The notes below the pieces were generated by a model. The model searched no databases and was not told where the DNA came from. It saw only the letters and a program-made list of their open reading frames with translations. Below, piece after piece: positions 16,921-23,722 of a stretch of DNA of 64,000 nucleotides. Origin of the DNA: Bacteroidota bacterium (GTDB taxonomy: Bacteria > Bacteroidota > Bacteroidia > Chitinophagales > Chitinophagaceae); NCBI GenBank assembly GCA_947448725.1, contig CANFOM010000002.1, forward strand, positions 1-64,000, in the 5' to 3' direction. Numbering within the stretch: position 1 is the first letter of the stretch; the number at the start of each line of letters is the position of its first letter. Both the position numbers and the translations under genes were made by a program.

Positions 16921-17650
16921 GTCCATGATCAATAATAGTGAACTCAAATATATTCAATCTTTTGCCCATAAAAAACATTGGGCGGAAGAATCTGCATTTA
17001 TAGTGGAAGGACCTAAAATGGTACAAGAGCTTTTAAGAAGTAATTGGACCATTAAAAAGATATATGCCACTGCCGATTGGATACAAGGCCAAGGGGTATT
17101 GCCAGTTCCAGTGGTAGAAGTAGATCAAATCATGCTGGAGCGAATGAGTCATATGCAAACACCTTATCAAGTGATTGCTTTAGCAGAAAAAGAGTCCTTT
17201 TTAAAGCAATTGCCATTTGACGAAACCTTCACAATTTTATTAGATGGAATACAGGATCCAGGCAATTTGGGAACTATTATTAGAACAGCCGACTGGTTTG
17301 GAATTAAGCAAATTTTAGTTTCTGAGGATACCGCTGGATTTTACAATCCAAAAGTGCTTCAAAGCACTATGGGAAGTTGTTTTAGAGTTAGGGTGGAGTC
17401 GGTAAATTTAGAAGCCATTGTAAAAGCCAATGCTTTGCCTGTTTATGGTGCTTTATTAAATGGCAGTTCCATGTATGAAACAGTTATCGCGCCCACTGGT
17501 TTTTTGATGATTGGCAATGAATCTAAAGGAATAGGGAATCAATTAACAAAATATGTGACGCATCCTATAAAAATTCCTAAATATGGAAATGCAGAGTCAT
17601 TGAATGCCGCGGTAGCGACGGGCATTATTTTATCTCATTGGAAAGCCTAA
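16919..17650 (+). CDS. SpoU/TrmH-family RNA 2'-O-methyltransferase
   Basis: A SPOUT-class methyltransferase acting on 23S rRNA or tRNA ribose. An N-terminal substrate-binding region (about 1-100) is followed by the knot domain. Motif 1 is LLDGIQDPGNLGTIIRTADWFG (about 113), motif 2 GNESKGI (about 200), and motif 3 IPKYGNAESLNAAVATGIIL (about 218). 243 aa is typical. A second ATG at 16925 gives MINNSELKYIQS and could be the true start. The target nucleotide cannot be deduced. The gene overlaps the divergent TamL-like gene at its 5' end and the convergent permease by 4 bases at its 3' end. Confidence 0.9.
   Translation: MSMINNSELKYIQSFAHKKHWAEESAFIVEGPKMVQELLRSNWTIKKIYATADWIQGQGVLPVPVVEVDQIMLERMSHMQTPYQVIALAEKESFLKQLPFDETFTILLDGIQDPGNLGTIIRTADWFGIKQILVSEDTAGFYNPKVLQSTMGSCFRVRVESVNLEAIVKANALPVYGALLNGSSMYETVIAPTGFLMIGNESKGIGNQLTKYVTHPIKIPKYGNAESLNAAVATGIILSHWKA
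16945..16952 (-). promoter_or_regulatory. -7 element of the TamL-like gene, inside the methyltransferase ORF
   Basis: On the minus strand this reads TATATTTG, an exact TAnnTTTG match, 24 bp before the ATG at 16920. It lies within codons 9-12 of the divergent methyltransferase gene. Confidence 0.4.
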
Positions 17651-18831
17651 TCAAATTTAATGGCTTTGGCAGGAGCAATTTTCTTAATCCATAAAGTTGG
17701 AATTAAAAAAGAGCAGTAACTAATGATGGCTGTGCCCAAAATAACTGACACTATTTGAATCCCATCAAATTCAATAGGCAAGGTTTTTATAAAATAAGCC
17801 GACTCGTCCAATTGGATCCATCCAAATTTTTGTTGTAGATAAGAAAGTCCAATGCCTAAAGTAGTGCCTAGTCCAATACCCATCCAACATATTATACTAG
17901 CTTGGTATAAAAAAACTTGTCTAATAAAATTTTGTGTGGCGCCTAAAGCACTCAGTGTGCCAATCATTGGAATTCGCTCTAGCATTAAGATAAATAAGCA
18001 GGTAAGTAAATTAACAATTGCTATAAGCAGCATTATGGTAATGGTTACATTGCGGTTTATGGTTTGAACGCCAATCCAATCAAAAATTTGAGGATAATAA
18101 TCTTTAATGGTTGTAGATACCCAATTGGCGGGCATTTGGCGTTGAACTTCATCATTAACTTTATCTATACTTGCGCCTTTTTTAAGGGCGATAGAATAAC
18201 CTTCTATTTGATTAAAGTGGTTATTAAGTTGTTGCAATAATTTAATATCCACTAAGATGAATTGTTTATCATAGTCTTCAATTCCAGAATGATAAATCCC
18301 TACTACTTTTAATTTTCTTTGTTGAACATCGCCTAAGTTTAAAAAATACAATCTTACTGTTGCACCAATTGTTATATTTAAGGTAGTGGCTAATTGGTCA
18401 GACAAAACCACTTCATTAGAAAGACTATCTTTTTCATTTTGAATGCCTCTTCCTTTGACAAGAAATGGAGTAGGCGCATTGGTAGGCAAGCCTCGAGCAA
18501 CCACTCCTTCAATATCTTGATCATAAGATAATACGGTAGATTGATTTAAAAATGGGGTAACCTTTTTAACGAATTTTATTGCACTTAAATTATTTACTGT
18601 TGACGCATTGGCTTCTAATGGAGCTCCATTAACGGAGGAGATTCTAATTTGTCCCCAAAAGGCATATACTTTATTGCTTACAGTTTGTTGAAATCCATTG
18701 ACGATAGATAAAGTAATTAATATGGCAGCCACGCTAATGGCAGTTGCTGCAATAGATAAGCGAACTATAAAACGGGTATAGCTTTTTTGTTTTTGAAAAC
18801 TTATTCGTTTGGCTATTTCAAAGGCGTTCAA
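17647..18831 (-). CDS. LolC/E-like ABC transporter permease (FtsX/MacB fold)
   Basis: An inner-membrane permease of the lipoprotein-releasing type. One TM helix (about 22-45 from my start), a large periplasmic domain (about 50-260), then three C-terminal TM helices around the FtsX-domain signature ERIPMIGTLSALGATQNFIRQVF. The 5' end lacks an ATG. The ORF track starts at TTG 18909, but TTG 18831 gives MNAFEIAKRISFQ, which matches the N-terminus of Bacteroidota homologues, and leaves room for the divergent plug-protein promoter. The partner ATPase is not adjacent. It would move lipoproteins from the inner membrane, a fitting neighbour for a lipidated TamL. Confidence 0.83.
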   Translation of the reverse strand: MNAFEIAKRISFQKQKSYTRFIVRLSIAATAISVAAILITLSIVNGFQQTVSNKVYAFWGQIRISSVNGAPLEANASTVNNLSAIKFVKKVTPFLNQSTVLSYDQDIEGVVARGLPTNAPTPFLVKGRGIQNEKDSLSNEVVLSDQLATTLNITIGATVRLYFLNLGDVQQRKLKVVGIYHSGIEDYDKQFILVDIKLLQQLNNHFNQIEGYSIALKKGASIDKVNDEVQRQMPANWVSTTIKDYYPQIFDWIGVQTINRNVTITIMLLIAIVNLLTCLFILMLERIPMIGTLSALGATQNFIRQVFLYQASIICWMGIGLGTTLGIGLSYLQQKFGWIQLDESAYFIKTLPIEFDGIQIVSVILGTAIISYCSFLIPTLWIKKIAPAKAIKFD

Positions 18832-18919
18832 GGGGTGGCTAATTTTTATCAAATCTAGTTTTTTCTCTTTAAAAATTAGGATTAAATGGGTAGTTTCGTA
18901 GGGTATCAATGCTGGAACT

Positions 18920-20197
18920 ATGTTTTATAAGATATTTCTCTGTGTAAGCGTATTGTTGAATTGTTCATTGAGTGGTAATGCCCAAAACAATCCTGACAAA
19001 ATAATGGATACCACTATTCATAGTATTTTAATTTATCCAGTCAATAAGCCATTAGCCATCCCTGCTATTCTGCTTAAAGAAGGTACCCCGCTTCAAATAA
19101 GTTTTGATGATTTTAAAGCCGACTATCAAGATTATTATTATTCGGTAGAATTAATGAATGCCGATTGGACGCCCACGCCTATCAATAGTTTCGATTATGT
19201 GCAAGGTTTTAATCAAATTAAAATTAATGATTACTCGGTTTCCTCTATGGCTTATCAACATTATTTCCATTATCAATTTACGTTTCCTAATGCCAATTGC
19301 AAACCTACAAAATCGGGTAATTATATTTTTAAAGTATTTAAAAATGGAAATATCAATGAGCTTGTTTTTACAAAACGATTTTATGTAGTGGAAGATCAAA
19401 TAGGCATTGCAGCAGCTGTATTGGAGCCTTTTGATGGGGCTATTTCTAAGACGCACCAAAAAATTAGTGTACAAGTAGATGTGAAAGAAATTCCTTCCTT
19501 GCAATCTGATCAATTACAAGTGGCCGTCGTTCAAAACTACAGATACAATGATGCGATTAAACTAGTAACACCCAACTTTATTAGAGGGAATATTTTAGAA
19601 TACAACAAAGAAGATCAATTCATTTTTCCTGCTGGAAAAGAATCCAGATGGCTTGATTTGCAAAGTATGCAATTGGTTTCTGACAGAATAAGTAAGTTTC
19701 AAAAAGTAGGGGATCAGAATTATGTTTATTTAAAGCCAGATGGATCTCGAGCAGATATGGCTTATTATAGTTTTAAAGATTTAAATGGGAATTATCTCAT
19801 TACCAATACCGACGCACTACAAAGTGATAATCAAAATGATTATGCCCATGTGGTATTTACTTATTGGCCTAAGGATCACATTCCATTCTTAGGTCAAAAA
19901 TTATACCTGGAAGGGGCAATGGTCAATAATGAATTAAATAAAAATTCAGAAATGCTGTTTGATGTTAAATTGGGCGTGTACCAGAAAACATTGGTGTTAA
20001 AGCAAGGCTATTATAGTTACAATTACATTCTAAGAGATAGCCATGACCCTAATACGCTGGATGATTATACAGAAACCGAAGGCAATCACTGGGAGACTGA
20101 AAATAATTATTCCATTTTTGTGTACTATCGACTCCCTGGTGCGCAGCATGATTCTTTAATGGGGTTTACCACTATTAATACCAAGCAAAGTTGGTAG
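18920..20197 (+). CDS. Type IX secretion system plug protein (DUF5103)
   Basis: Resembles the DUF5103 family, whose members plug the SprA/Sov translocon of the type IX secretion system in Bacteroidota. Signal peptide about 1-21, ending SLSGNAQ. The N-terminal beta-sandwich contains the conserved IQFSFDD-like segment (LQISFDDF), YYYSVELMNADWTPTPI and DYVQGFNQIKINDYSVS (about 50-100), all strongly family-like. A second beta domain carries GNYLITNTDA and YVHVVFTYWPKDHIPFLGQKLYL-like strands to the end. 425 aa is normal. It acts on the periplasmic face of the outer membrane. The other T9SS genes are not in the window. Confidence 0.85.
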   Translation: MFYKIFLCVSVLLNCSLSGNAQNNPDKIMDTTIHSILIYPVNKPLAIPAILLKEGTPLQISFDDFKADYQDYYYSVELMNADWTPTPINSFDYVQGFNQIKINDYSVSSMAYQHYFHYQFTFPNANCKPTKSGNYIFKVFKNGNINELVFTKRFYVVEDQIGIAAAVLEPFDGAISKTHQKISVQVDVKEIPSLQSDQLQVAVVQNYRYNDAIKLVTPNFIRGNILEYNKEDQFIFPAGKESRWLDLQSMQLVSDRISKFQKVGDQNYVYLKPDGSRADMAYYSFKDLNGNYLITNTDALQSDNQNDYAHVVFTYWPKDHIPFLGQKLYLEGAMVNNELNKNSEMLFDVKLGVYQKTLVLKQGYYSYNYILRDSHDPNTLDDYTETEGNHWETENNYSIFVYYRLPGAQHDSLMGFTTINTKQSW

Positions 20198-20241
20198 CAA
20201 AGTAGGTTTTAGGACGCTTTTTTTAGTAGCTTTTTTTGTGC

Positions 20242-20249
20242 TACATTTG
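20242..20249 (+). promoter_or_regulatory. -7 promoter element of the SRP RNA gene
   Basis: TACATTTG, an exact TAnnTTTG match, ends 4 bases before the first base of the SRP RNA terminal stem. This sets the spacing between the element and the transcript start in this genome at about 5 bases. The -33 position is only T-rich. Confidence 0.65.
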
Positions 20250-20253
20250 CACC

Positions 20254-20347
20254 GGCAGGTCTTGCACGACCAGCTCCTGTTGAAACTCCCCAGGGCAGGA
20301 ATGCAGCAAGGATAGACGGTTGAGCGGTGCGATGTAAGTAGCCTGCC
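20254..20347 (+). ncRNA. ffs: Signal recognition particle RNA, small bacterial (4.5S) type
   Basis: A hairpin RNA of about 94 nt, with terminal arms GGCAGG and CCTGCC. The apical domain contains CAGGGCAGGAATGCAGCAAGG. This has the layout of the bacterial SRP RNA symmetric loop and tetraloop region (CAGG...GGAA...GCAGCAAGG) that binds Ffh. It would assist co-translational targeting of membrane proteins. It lies between the T9SS plug gene and the aldolase gene with its own -7 element. The exact 3' end is inferred from the stem. Confidence 0.88.
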
Positions 20348-20367
20348 ACTTTTTAAAACTATATATT

Positions 20368-21018
20368 ATGAAATTTTTTGTAGACACGGGTAATTTAGCT
20401 CAAATTAAAGAAGCCAATGATTTAGGCATTTTGGATGGGGTTACTACCAATCCAAGTTTAATGGCACAAGTGGGTGTTAAAGGAGAAGCCGCTATTGCAG
20501 CGCACTATAAAGCCATTTGCGAATTGGTTGATGGGGACATTAGTGCAGAAGTGCTTTCTACCGACTTTGCTACTATGGTAGAAGAAGGTAAAAAATTAGC
20601 CGCCATTCATAAAAACATTGTGGTGAAAGTGCCTATGATTAAAGATGGTATTAAAGCGATAAAGTGGTTTACCGATAACGGGATACGTACCAATTGTACT
20701 TTGATTTTTTCTGCTGGGCAAGCCATATTAGCTGCTAAAGCAGGCGCAACTTATGTATCTCCTTTTATTGGAAGAATAGATGATAGTTCTTGGGATGGTA
20801 TGGAATTGATTGCTCAAATTCGCCACATTTATGATATTCAAGGATTTGATACACAAATATTGGCTGCGTCTATACGCAATGCTTTACATATTGTTAAGGC
20901 TGCAGAAGCGGGAGCAGATGTTTGTACTTGTCCTTTAGATTCAATTTTAGGATTGTTAAAGCATCCTTTAACAGATATTGGTTTAGCGAAGTTCTTAGAA
21001 GATGCTAAAAAGATGTAA
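20368..21018 (+). CDS. fsa: Fructose-6-phosphate aldolase / transaldolase-like protein
   Basis: A small TIM-barrel aldolase of the MipB/TalC group. 216 aa, starting MKFFVDTGNLAQIKEA and GVTTNPSLMAQ. The Schiff-base Lys is K87 in IVVKVPM. NCTLIFSAGQAILAAKAGATYVSPFIGRIDD and the AASIRNALHIVKAAEAGADVCTCP segment complete the site. The family either splits fructose-6-phosphate to dihydroxyacetone and glyceraldehyde-3-phosphate or acts as a transaldolase, and sequence alone does not settle which. An intrinsic terminator follows. Confidence 0.9.
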   Translation: MKFFVDTGNLAQIKEANDLGILDGVTTNPSLMAQVGVKGEAAIAAHYKAICELVDGDISAEVLSTDFATMVEEGKKLAAIHKNIVVKVPMIKDGIKAIKWFTDNGIRTNCTLIFSAGQAILAAKAGATYVSPFIGRIDDSSWDGMELIAQIRHIYDIQGFDTQILAASIRNALHIVKAAEAGADVCTCPLDSILGLLKHPLTDIGLAKFLEDAKKM

Positions 21019-21038
21019 ACATTACTAGATCATTTTAA

Positions 21039-21068
21039 GAAAGCCTCGATTTCTCGGGGCTTTTTTTA
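21039..21068 (+). terminator. Intrinsic terminator after the aldolase gene
   Basis: Stem arms GCCTCGA and TCGGGGC (one G-T pair) with a 4-nt loop, followed by TTTTTTTAT. It lies about 20 bp after the stop codon. Confidence 0.85.
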
Positions 21069-21200
21069 TATGTTTATTTTATTTATCTACATCTTAGAAA
21101 ATCTCCGAACGTATAAGTTTTATCTGTTTTGCGGTTTATTCCTTTTTACTTTCTTCAATTTAGCTTGGAAAATTTTATTTATTAATGATATATAATTATA

Positions 21201-21208
21201 TATCTTTG
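21201..21208 (+). promoter_or_regulatory. -7 promoter element of hicAB
   Basis: TATCTTTG, an exact TAnnTTTG match, 14 bp before the hicA ATG, giving a 5' UTR of about 10 nt. Confidence 0.5.
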
Positions 21209-21222
21209 TAAAATCAAGCCAA

Positions 21223-21417
21223 ATGATAAAAAAGGTTAAAGAGATGATTAGGATAATTGAACTTGATGGTTGGGTTTTATATGCTCAAAAAGGAAGCCAT
21301 AAGCAATATAAGCATCCAATAAAGAAAGGGAGAGTCACTATTCCCGATCATGGTAAAAGTGAAGTATTATAGCACATGATTGTGAAGTCAATTTTAAAAC
21401 AAGCAGGGTTATTGTAA
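21223..21417 (+). pseudogene. hicA: HicA family mRNA interferase toxin, interrupted by an in-frame amber codon
   Basis: Too short for the ORF track. The reading frame gives the dsRBD-like HicA fold: MIKKVKEMIRIIELDGW, then QKGSHKQYKHP with the catalytic-type His at residue 26, then KKGRVTIPDHGKSEVL. A TAG follows at 21370-21372. The same frame continues for another 14 residues as HMIVKSILKQAGLL to TAA. That tail matches the usual HicA C-terminal helix (NSILKQAGL), so this is one gene with a nonsense codon about three quarters along. The product would lack its last helix. Either the toxin is dead or the 49-aa product is still partly active. hicB starts 17 bp later and is intact. Confidence 0.75.
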
Positions 21418-21434
21418 ACTATAATATTGCCATT

Positions 21435-21839
21435 ATGAAAAAAAATATCGTTGAAATTTTCTTTGCTGGTAAAAACTTTTCAGCACATGTACCATTACTG
21501 CCTGGTTGTATTTCTACTGGTAGGACACCCGATGATATAAAAGCTAAAATTCAAGAAGCCATTCAATTTCATTTAGAAGGTATTAGGGAAGACGGGGCAA
21601 CTCTACCAGTATCGTTTAGGGGTAAATACTATTTGGTTTACAAATTTGATACCCAAAGTTTATTAAAATACTATAAGAATGTAATCACTGGTTCAGCTTT
21701 GGAAAAATATTCAGGAATTAATCAAAAGCAATTAAACCATTATGCCAATTTGCATCGTAAGCCTAGGGTAGAGCAAATAAATAAAATAAAATTAGCTTTT
21801 CATAATCTTGGCAAAGAGTTAATGTCGGTTGAATTATAA
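21435..21839 (+). CDS. hicB: HicB family antitoxin
   Basis: Antitoxin and autoregulator of a type II HicAB module. The N-terminal partial RNase H-like fold carries FSAHVPLLPGCISTGRTPDDIKAKIQEAIQFHLEG (about 15-50), the HicB signature. The C-terminal part (about 90-134) looks like a Xre/Cro-type helix-turn-helix (SGINQKQLNHYANLHRKPRVEQINKI), which would bind the operator. 134 aa is normal. The neighbouring toxin gene carries an in-frame stop, so this may be an orphan antitoxin now kept only by drift or for regulation. Confidence 0.87.
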   Translation: MKKNIVEIFFAGKNFSAHVPLLPGCISTGRTPDDIKAKIQEAIQFHLEGIREDGATLPVSFRGKYYLVYKFDTQSLLKYYKNVITGSALEKYSGINQKQLNHYANLHRKPRVEQINKIKLAFHNLGKELMSVEL

Positions 21840-21845
21840 ATGAAA

Positions 21846-22517
21846 CTATTGATGCTTTAAAGCTTCTCTTTTTGATAAGTTGGAAAGTTGCGGATGGGTT
21901 TTGATAAATCCTTTCACCCATTTAGTATCAGTATAAGCATAAGTACGAAGTGCCCAGCCAATGGCTTTGCGGATAAAAAATTCTTCTTCTAGTTGGCAAT
22001 GTTCAATGTACTTTGTAAGCAATTCGGTATCGGTTTTATCCTTGTACATTAATTGAAATAAAATACTCATTCTTTGAAGCCAAATATTACTTGACCTATT
22101 CCATTTAGAAGTGGTGGGCTTTATATATTCTGTAAATTGGATAAAAAATTTACCAATTACATGGGAATTTGTACTATCTACAGAATCCCACCAGCTATTG
22201 TGGGTGATTATCCACTCAATGAGTGGAATGGTTTGCTTTGACCATAATTTTTTATGGTAGCCTAATAGTTCTATTGCGAAATAATGCATTTCTCTTTCTG
22301 GTTCAGCAAAACATTCCTTAATAATTAAACTTAATTCGGCATGATTTTTTATGGGATGAGATTTGTAAAAATCCTTACTAATAGTTCGTCTTAAAGGGGT
22401 GGCTATTCCAAAAAACTCAAATTGATTTAACATATAGGCCTTGGCCCCCTTCGCTTTACTTGCATTTTTGTTGGCAGTAAATACATTACTTATTTTTTTT
22501 ACATAAGGGTGCGCCAT
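21846..22517 (-). CDS. DNA alkylation repair protein, AlkD-like
   Basis: A HEAT-like-repeat protein of the AlkC/AlkD DNA glycosylase family, which removes bulky or N3/N7-alkylated bases. The ATG at 22517 (MAHPYVKKISNVF) is preferred over the ORF-track start, whose first nine residues look like leader sequence. Family features include FGIATPLRRTISKDFYKSH (about 40), MHYFAIELLGYHKKLW (about 80), ITHNSWWDSVDSTNSHVIGKFF (about 100-123) and EEEFFIRKAIGWALRTYAYTD (about 180-200). The Trp/Asp residues of the AlkD active-site groove are present. It lies head-to-tail behind the oxidoreductase gene. Confidence 0.85.
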   Translation of the reverse strand: MAHPYVKKISNVFTANKNASKAKGAKAYMLNQFEFFGIATPLRRTISKDFYKSHPIKNHAELSLIIKECFAEPEREMHYFAIELLGYHKKLWSKQTIPLIEWIITHNSWWDSVDSTNSHVIGKFFIQFTEYIKPTTSKWNRSSNIWLQRMSILFQLMYKDKTDTELLTKYIEHCQLEEEFFIRKAIGWALRTYAYTDTKWVKGFIKTHPQLSNLSKREALKHQ

Positions 22518-22555
22518 ATTAAAAAGAATTAAACCAGTAAACAATGAAATAAAAA

Positions 22556-23596
22556 CTATTCAAGTGTTATTACTTTTTTCTCTGCAAAGCTTTTTCTAGC
22601 TGCTTCTAAGATGCGTATAATGTCTGTACCATGTTTTGCTGAAGTAGGTACCGGTTCGTTATGGTTTATAGCGTAAGCCATTTTTTCATAAAAGGTTCCG
22701 TAATTACCAGCTAGGCTAGGGATGCTTTCAGTACTTATTTTCCCATCGGTATCAGTACTTAAAACACCCCATTTTTCTTTGTGTTCCAGGCCCCAATTGG
22801 GTGTATTAGGTTTTTTACCTGCGAGTAAATCATCTTCTTGTACATCGGCTCTATCTTTAATAAAACAACCCTTCGTGCCATAAATTTTATAGGCAGGAAG
22901 TTGTTGCATAAATACCATTCCACTCGTTAATAAAATTCTATGGGTTGGGTAGTAAAGTAGTAAAGTAAAATAATCATCTATCTTACCCACTTTTCTGGTG
23001 GTTCTTAGATCTGCAAAAACAGAACTAGGCATACCGCTTAATAATAAGGCTTGGTCTACTAAGTGCGGGCCTAAATCAAATAATACACCTGAGCCTGGGG
23101 TATTGGTTTCCTTATGTACTTTAGGGCTTAAGGTGGTTCTATATCTTTCAAAAGATATTTGGATATCTAAAAATGCTCCAATTTTATCTTCTGCAATTAA
23201 TTTTTGTAGGGTTAAAAAATCGGCGTCGTATCTTCTGTTATGGTATACTGCTAATTTTAAATTTAATTTTTGTGCTAAGGCATCTAATTCTTCTGCTTCT
23301 TTGACAGTTACAGTGAAAGCTTTTTCAGTAACTACATGCTTGCCTGCTAATAAGGCCCTTTTGGTATAGTCGTAATGACTATCATTAGGGCTATTGACTA
23401 TCACTAGATGGATACTTGGGTCATTTAATATTTCTTCATAGCTTTCAAATGATTTAGTATTTGGATAAATGGCTTGAATATTTTTTTGACTTCTTTCCCA
23501 ACTTCCCACTAAGTTAAAATGATGATTAGTATCAATAAAAGGAGCATGGAATAATTTTCCACTCATGCCAAAAGAAACCAATGCTGTGTTTATCAT
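22556..23596 (-). CDS. Gfo/Idh/MocA family oxidoreductase
   Basis: An NAD(P)-dependent sugar or inositol-type dehydrogenase. The N-terminal Rossmann fold has SFGMSGKLFHAPFID (about 8-22). EKAFTVTVKEAEEL (about 91) contains the catalytic-type Lys (usually EKP, here EKA). The C-terminal alpha/beta domain has the GSGVLFDLGPHLVDQALLLSG segment (about 165-186), with the His/Asp of the family. 346 aa is typical. It resembles the YvaA/YdgJ scyllo-inositol-dehydrogenase-like group, but the substrate cannot be named. A TATCTTTA element ends 4 bases before the ATG. Confidence 0.85.
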   Translation of the reverse strand: MINTALVSFGMSGKLFHAPFIDTNHHFNLVGSWERSQKNIQAIYPNTKSFESYEEILNDPSIHLVIVNSPNDSHYDYTKRALLAGKHVVTEKAFTVTVKEAEELDALAQKLNLKLAVYHNRRYDADFLTLQKLIAEDKIGAFLDIQISFERYRTTLSPKVHKETNTPGSGVLFDLGPHLVDQALLLSGMPSSVFADLRTTRKVGKIDDYFTLLLYYPTHRILLTSGMVFMQQLPAYKIYGTKGCFIKDRADVQEDDLLAGKKPNTPNWGLEHKEKWGVLSTDTDGKISTESIPSLAGNYGTFYEKMAYAINHNEPVPTSAKHGTDIIRILEAARKSFAEKKVITLE

Positions 23597-23632
23597 ATAT
23601 TAAAGATAATATTTTTGTGAGGTATTAAAAAC

Positions 23633-23664
23633 AAAATCCCTCCCGAAAATTCGGGAGGGATTTT
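23633..23664. terminator. Perfect palindromic terminator between aconitase and oxidoreductase genes
   Basis: Arms AAAATCCCTCCCGA and TCGGGAGGGATTTT around a 4-nt AAAT loop, perfectly complementary over 14 bp with A and T tracts on both sides. On the minus strand it would end the aconitase transcript before the oxidoreductase promoter. Confidence 0.8.
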
Positions 23665-23681
23665 AAAATCATTATAGTACA

Positions 23682-23721
23682 ATTTAGTAGGCTTTTAATT
23701 TTCTAATAAAGCCTACTAAAT
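23682..23721. repeat. 13-bp inverted repeat next to the aconitase stop codon
   Basis: ATTTAGTAGGCTT and AAGCCTACTAAAT with a 14-nt AT-rich loop, ending 1 base from the aconitase stop. It can form a second hairpin in the acn mRNA 3' UTR, upstream of the strong terminator. Confidence 0.6.
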
Positions 23722-23722
23722 G

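Noticed and set aside
19151-19513. 120-aa minus-strand ORF inside the T9SS plug gene
   Set aside because: Antisense shadow; no family resemblance and no start signal.
21370-21372. TAG in hicA as pyrrolysine or another recoded codon
   Set aside because: No recoding machinery or structure is visible; a simple nonsense mutation explains it.
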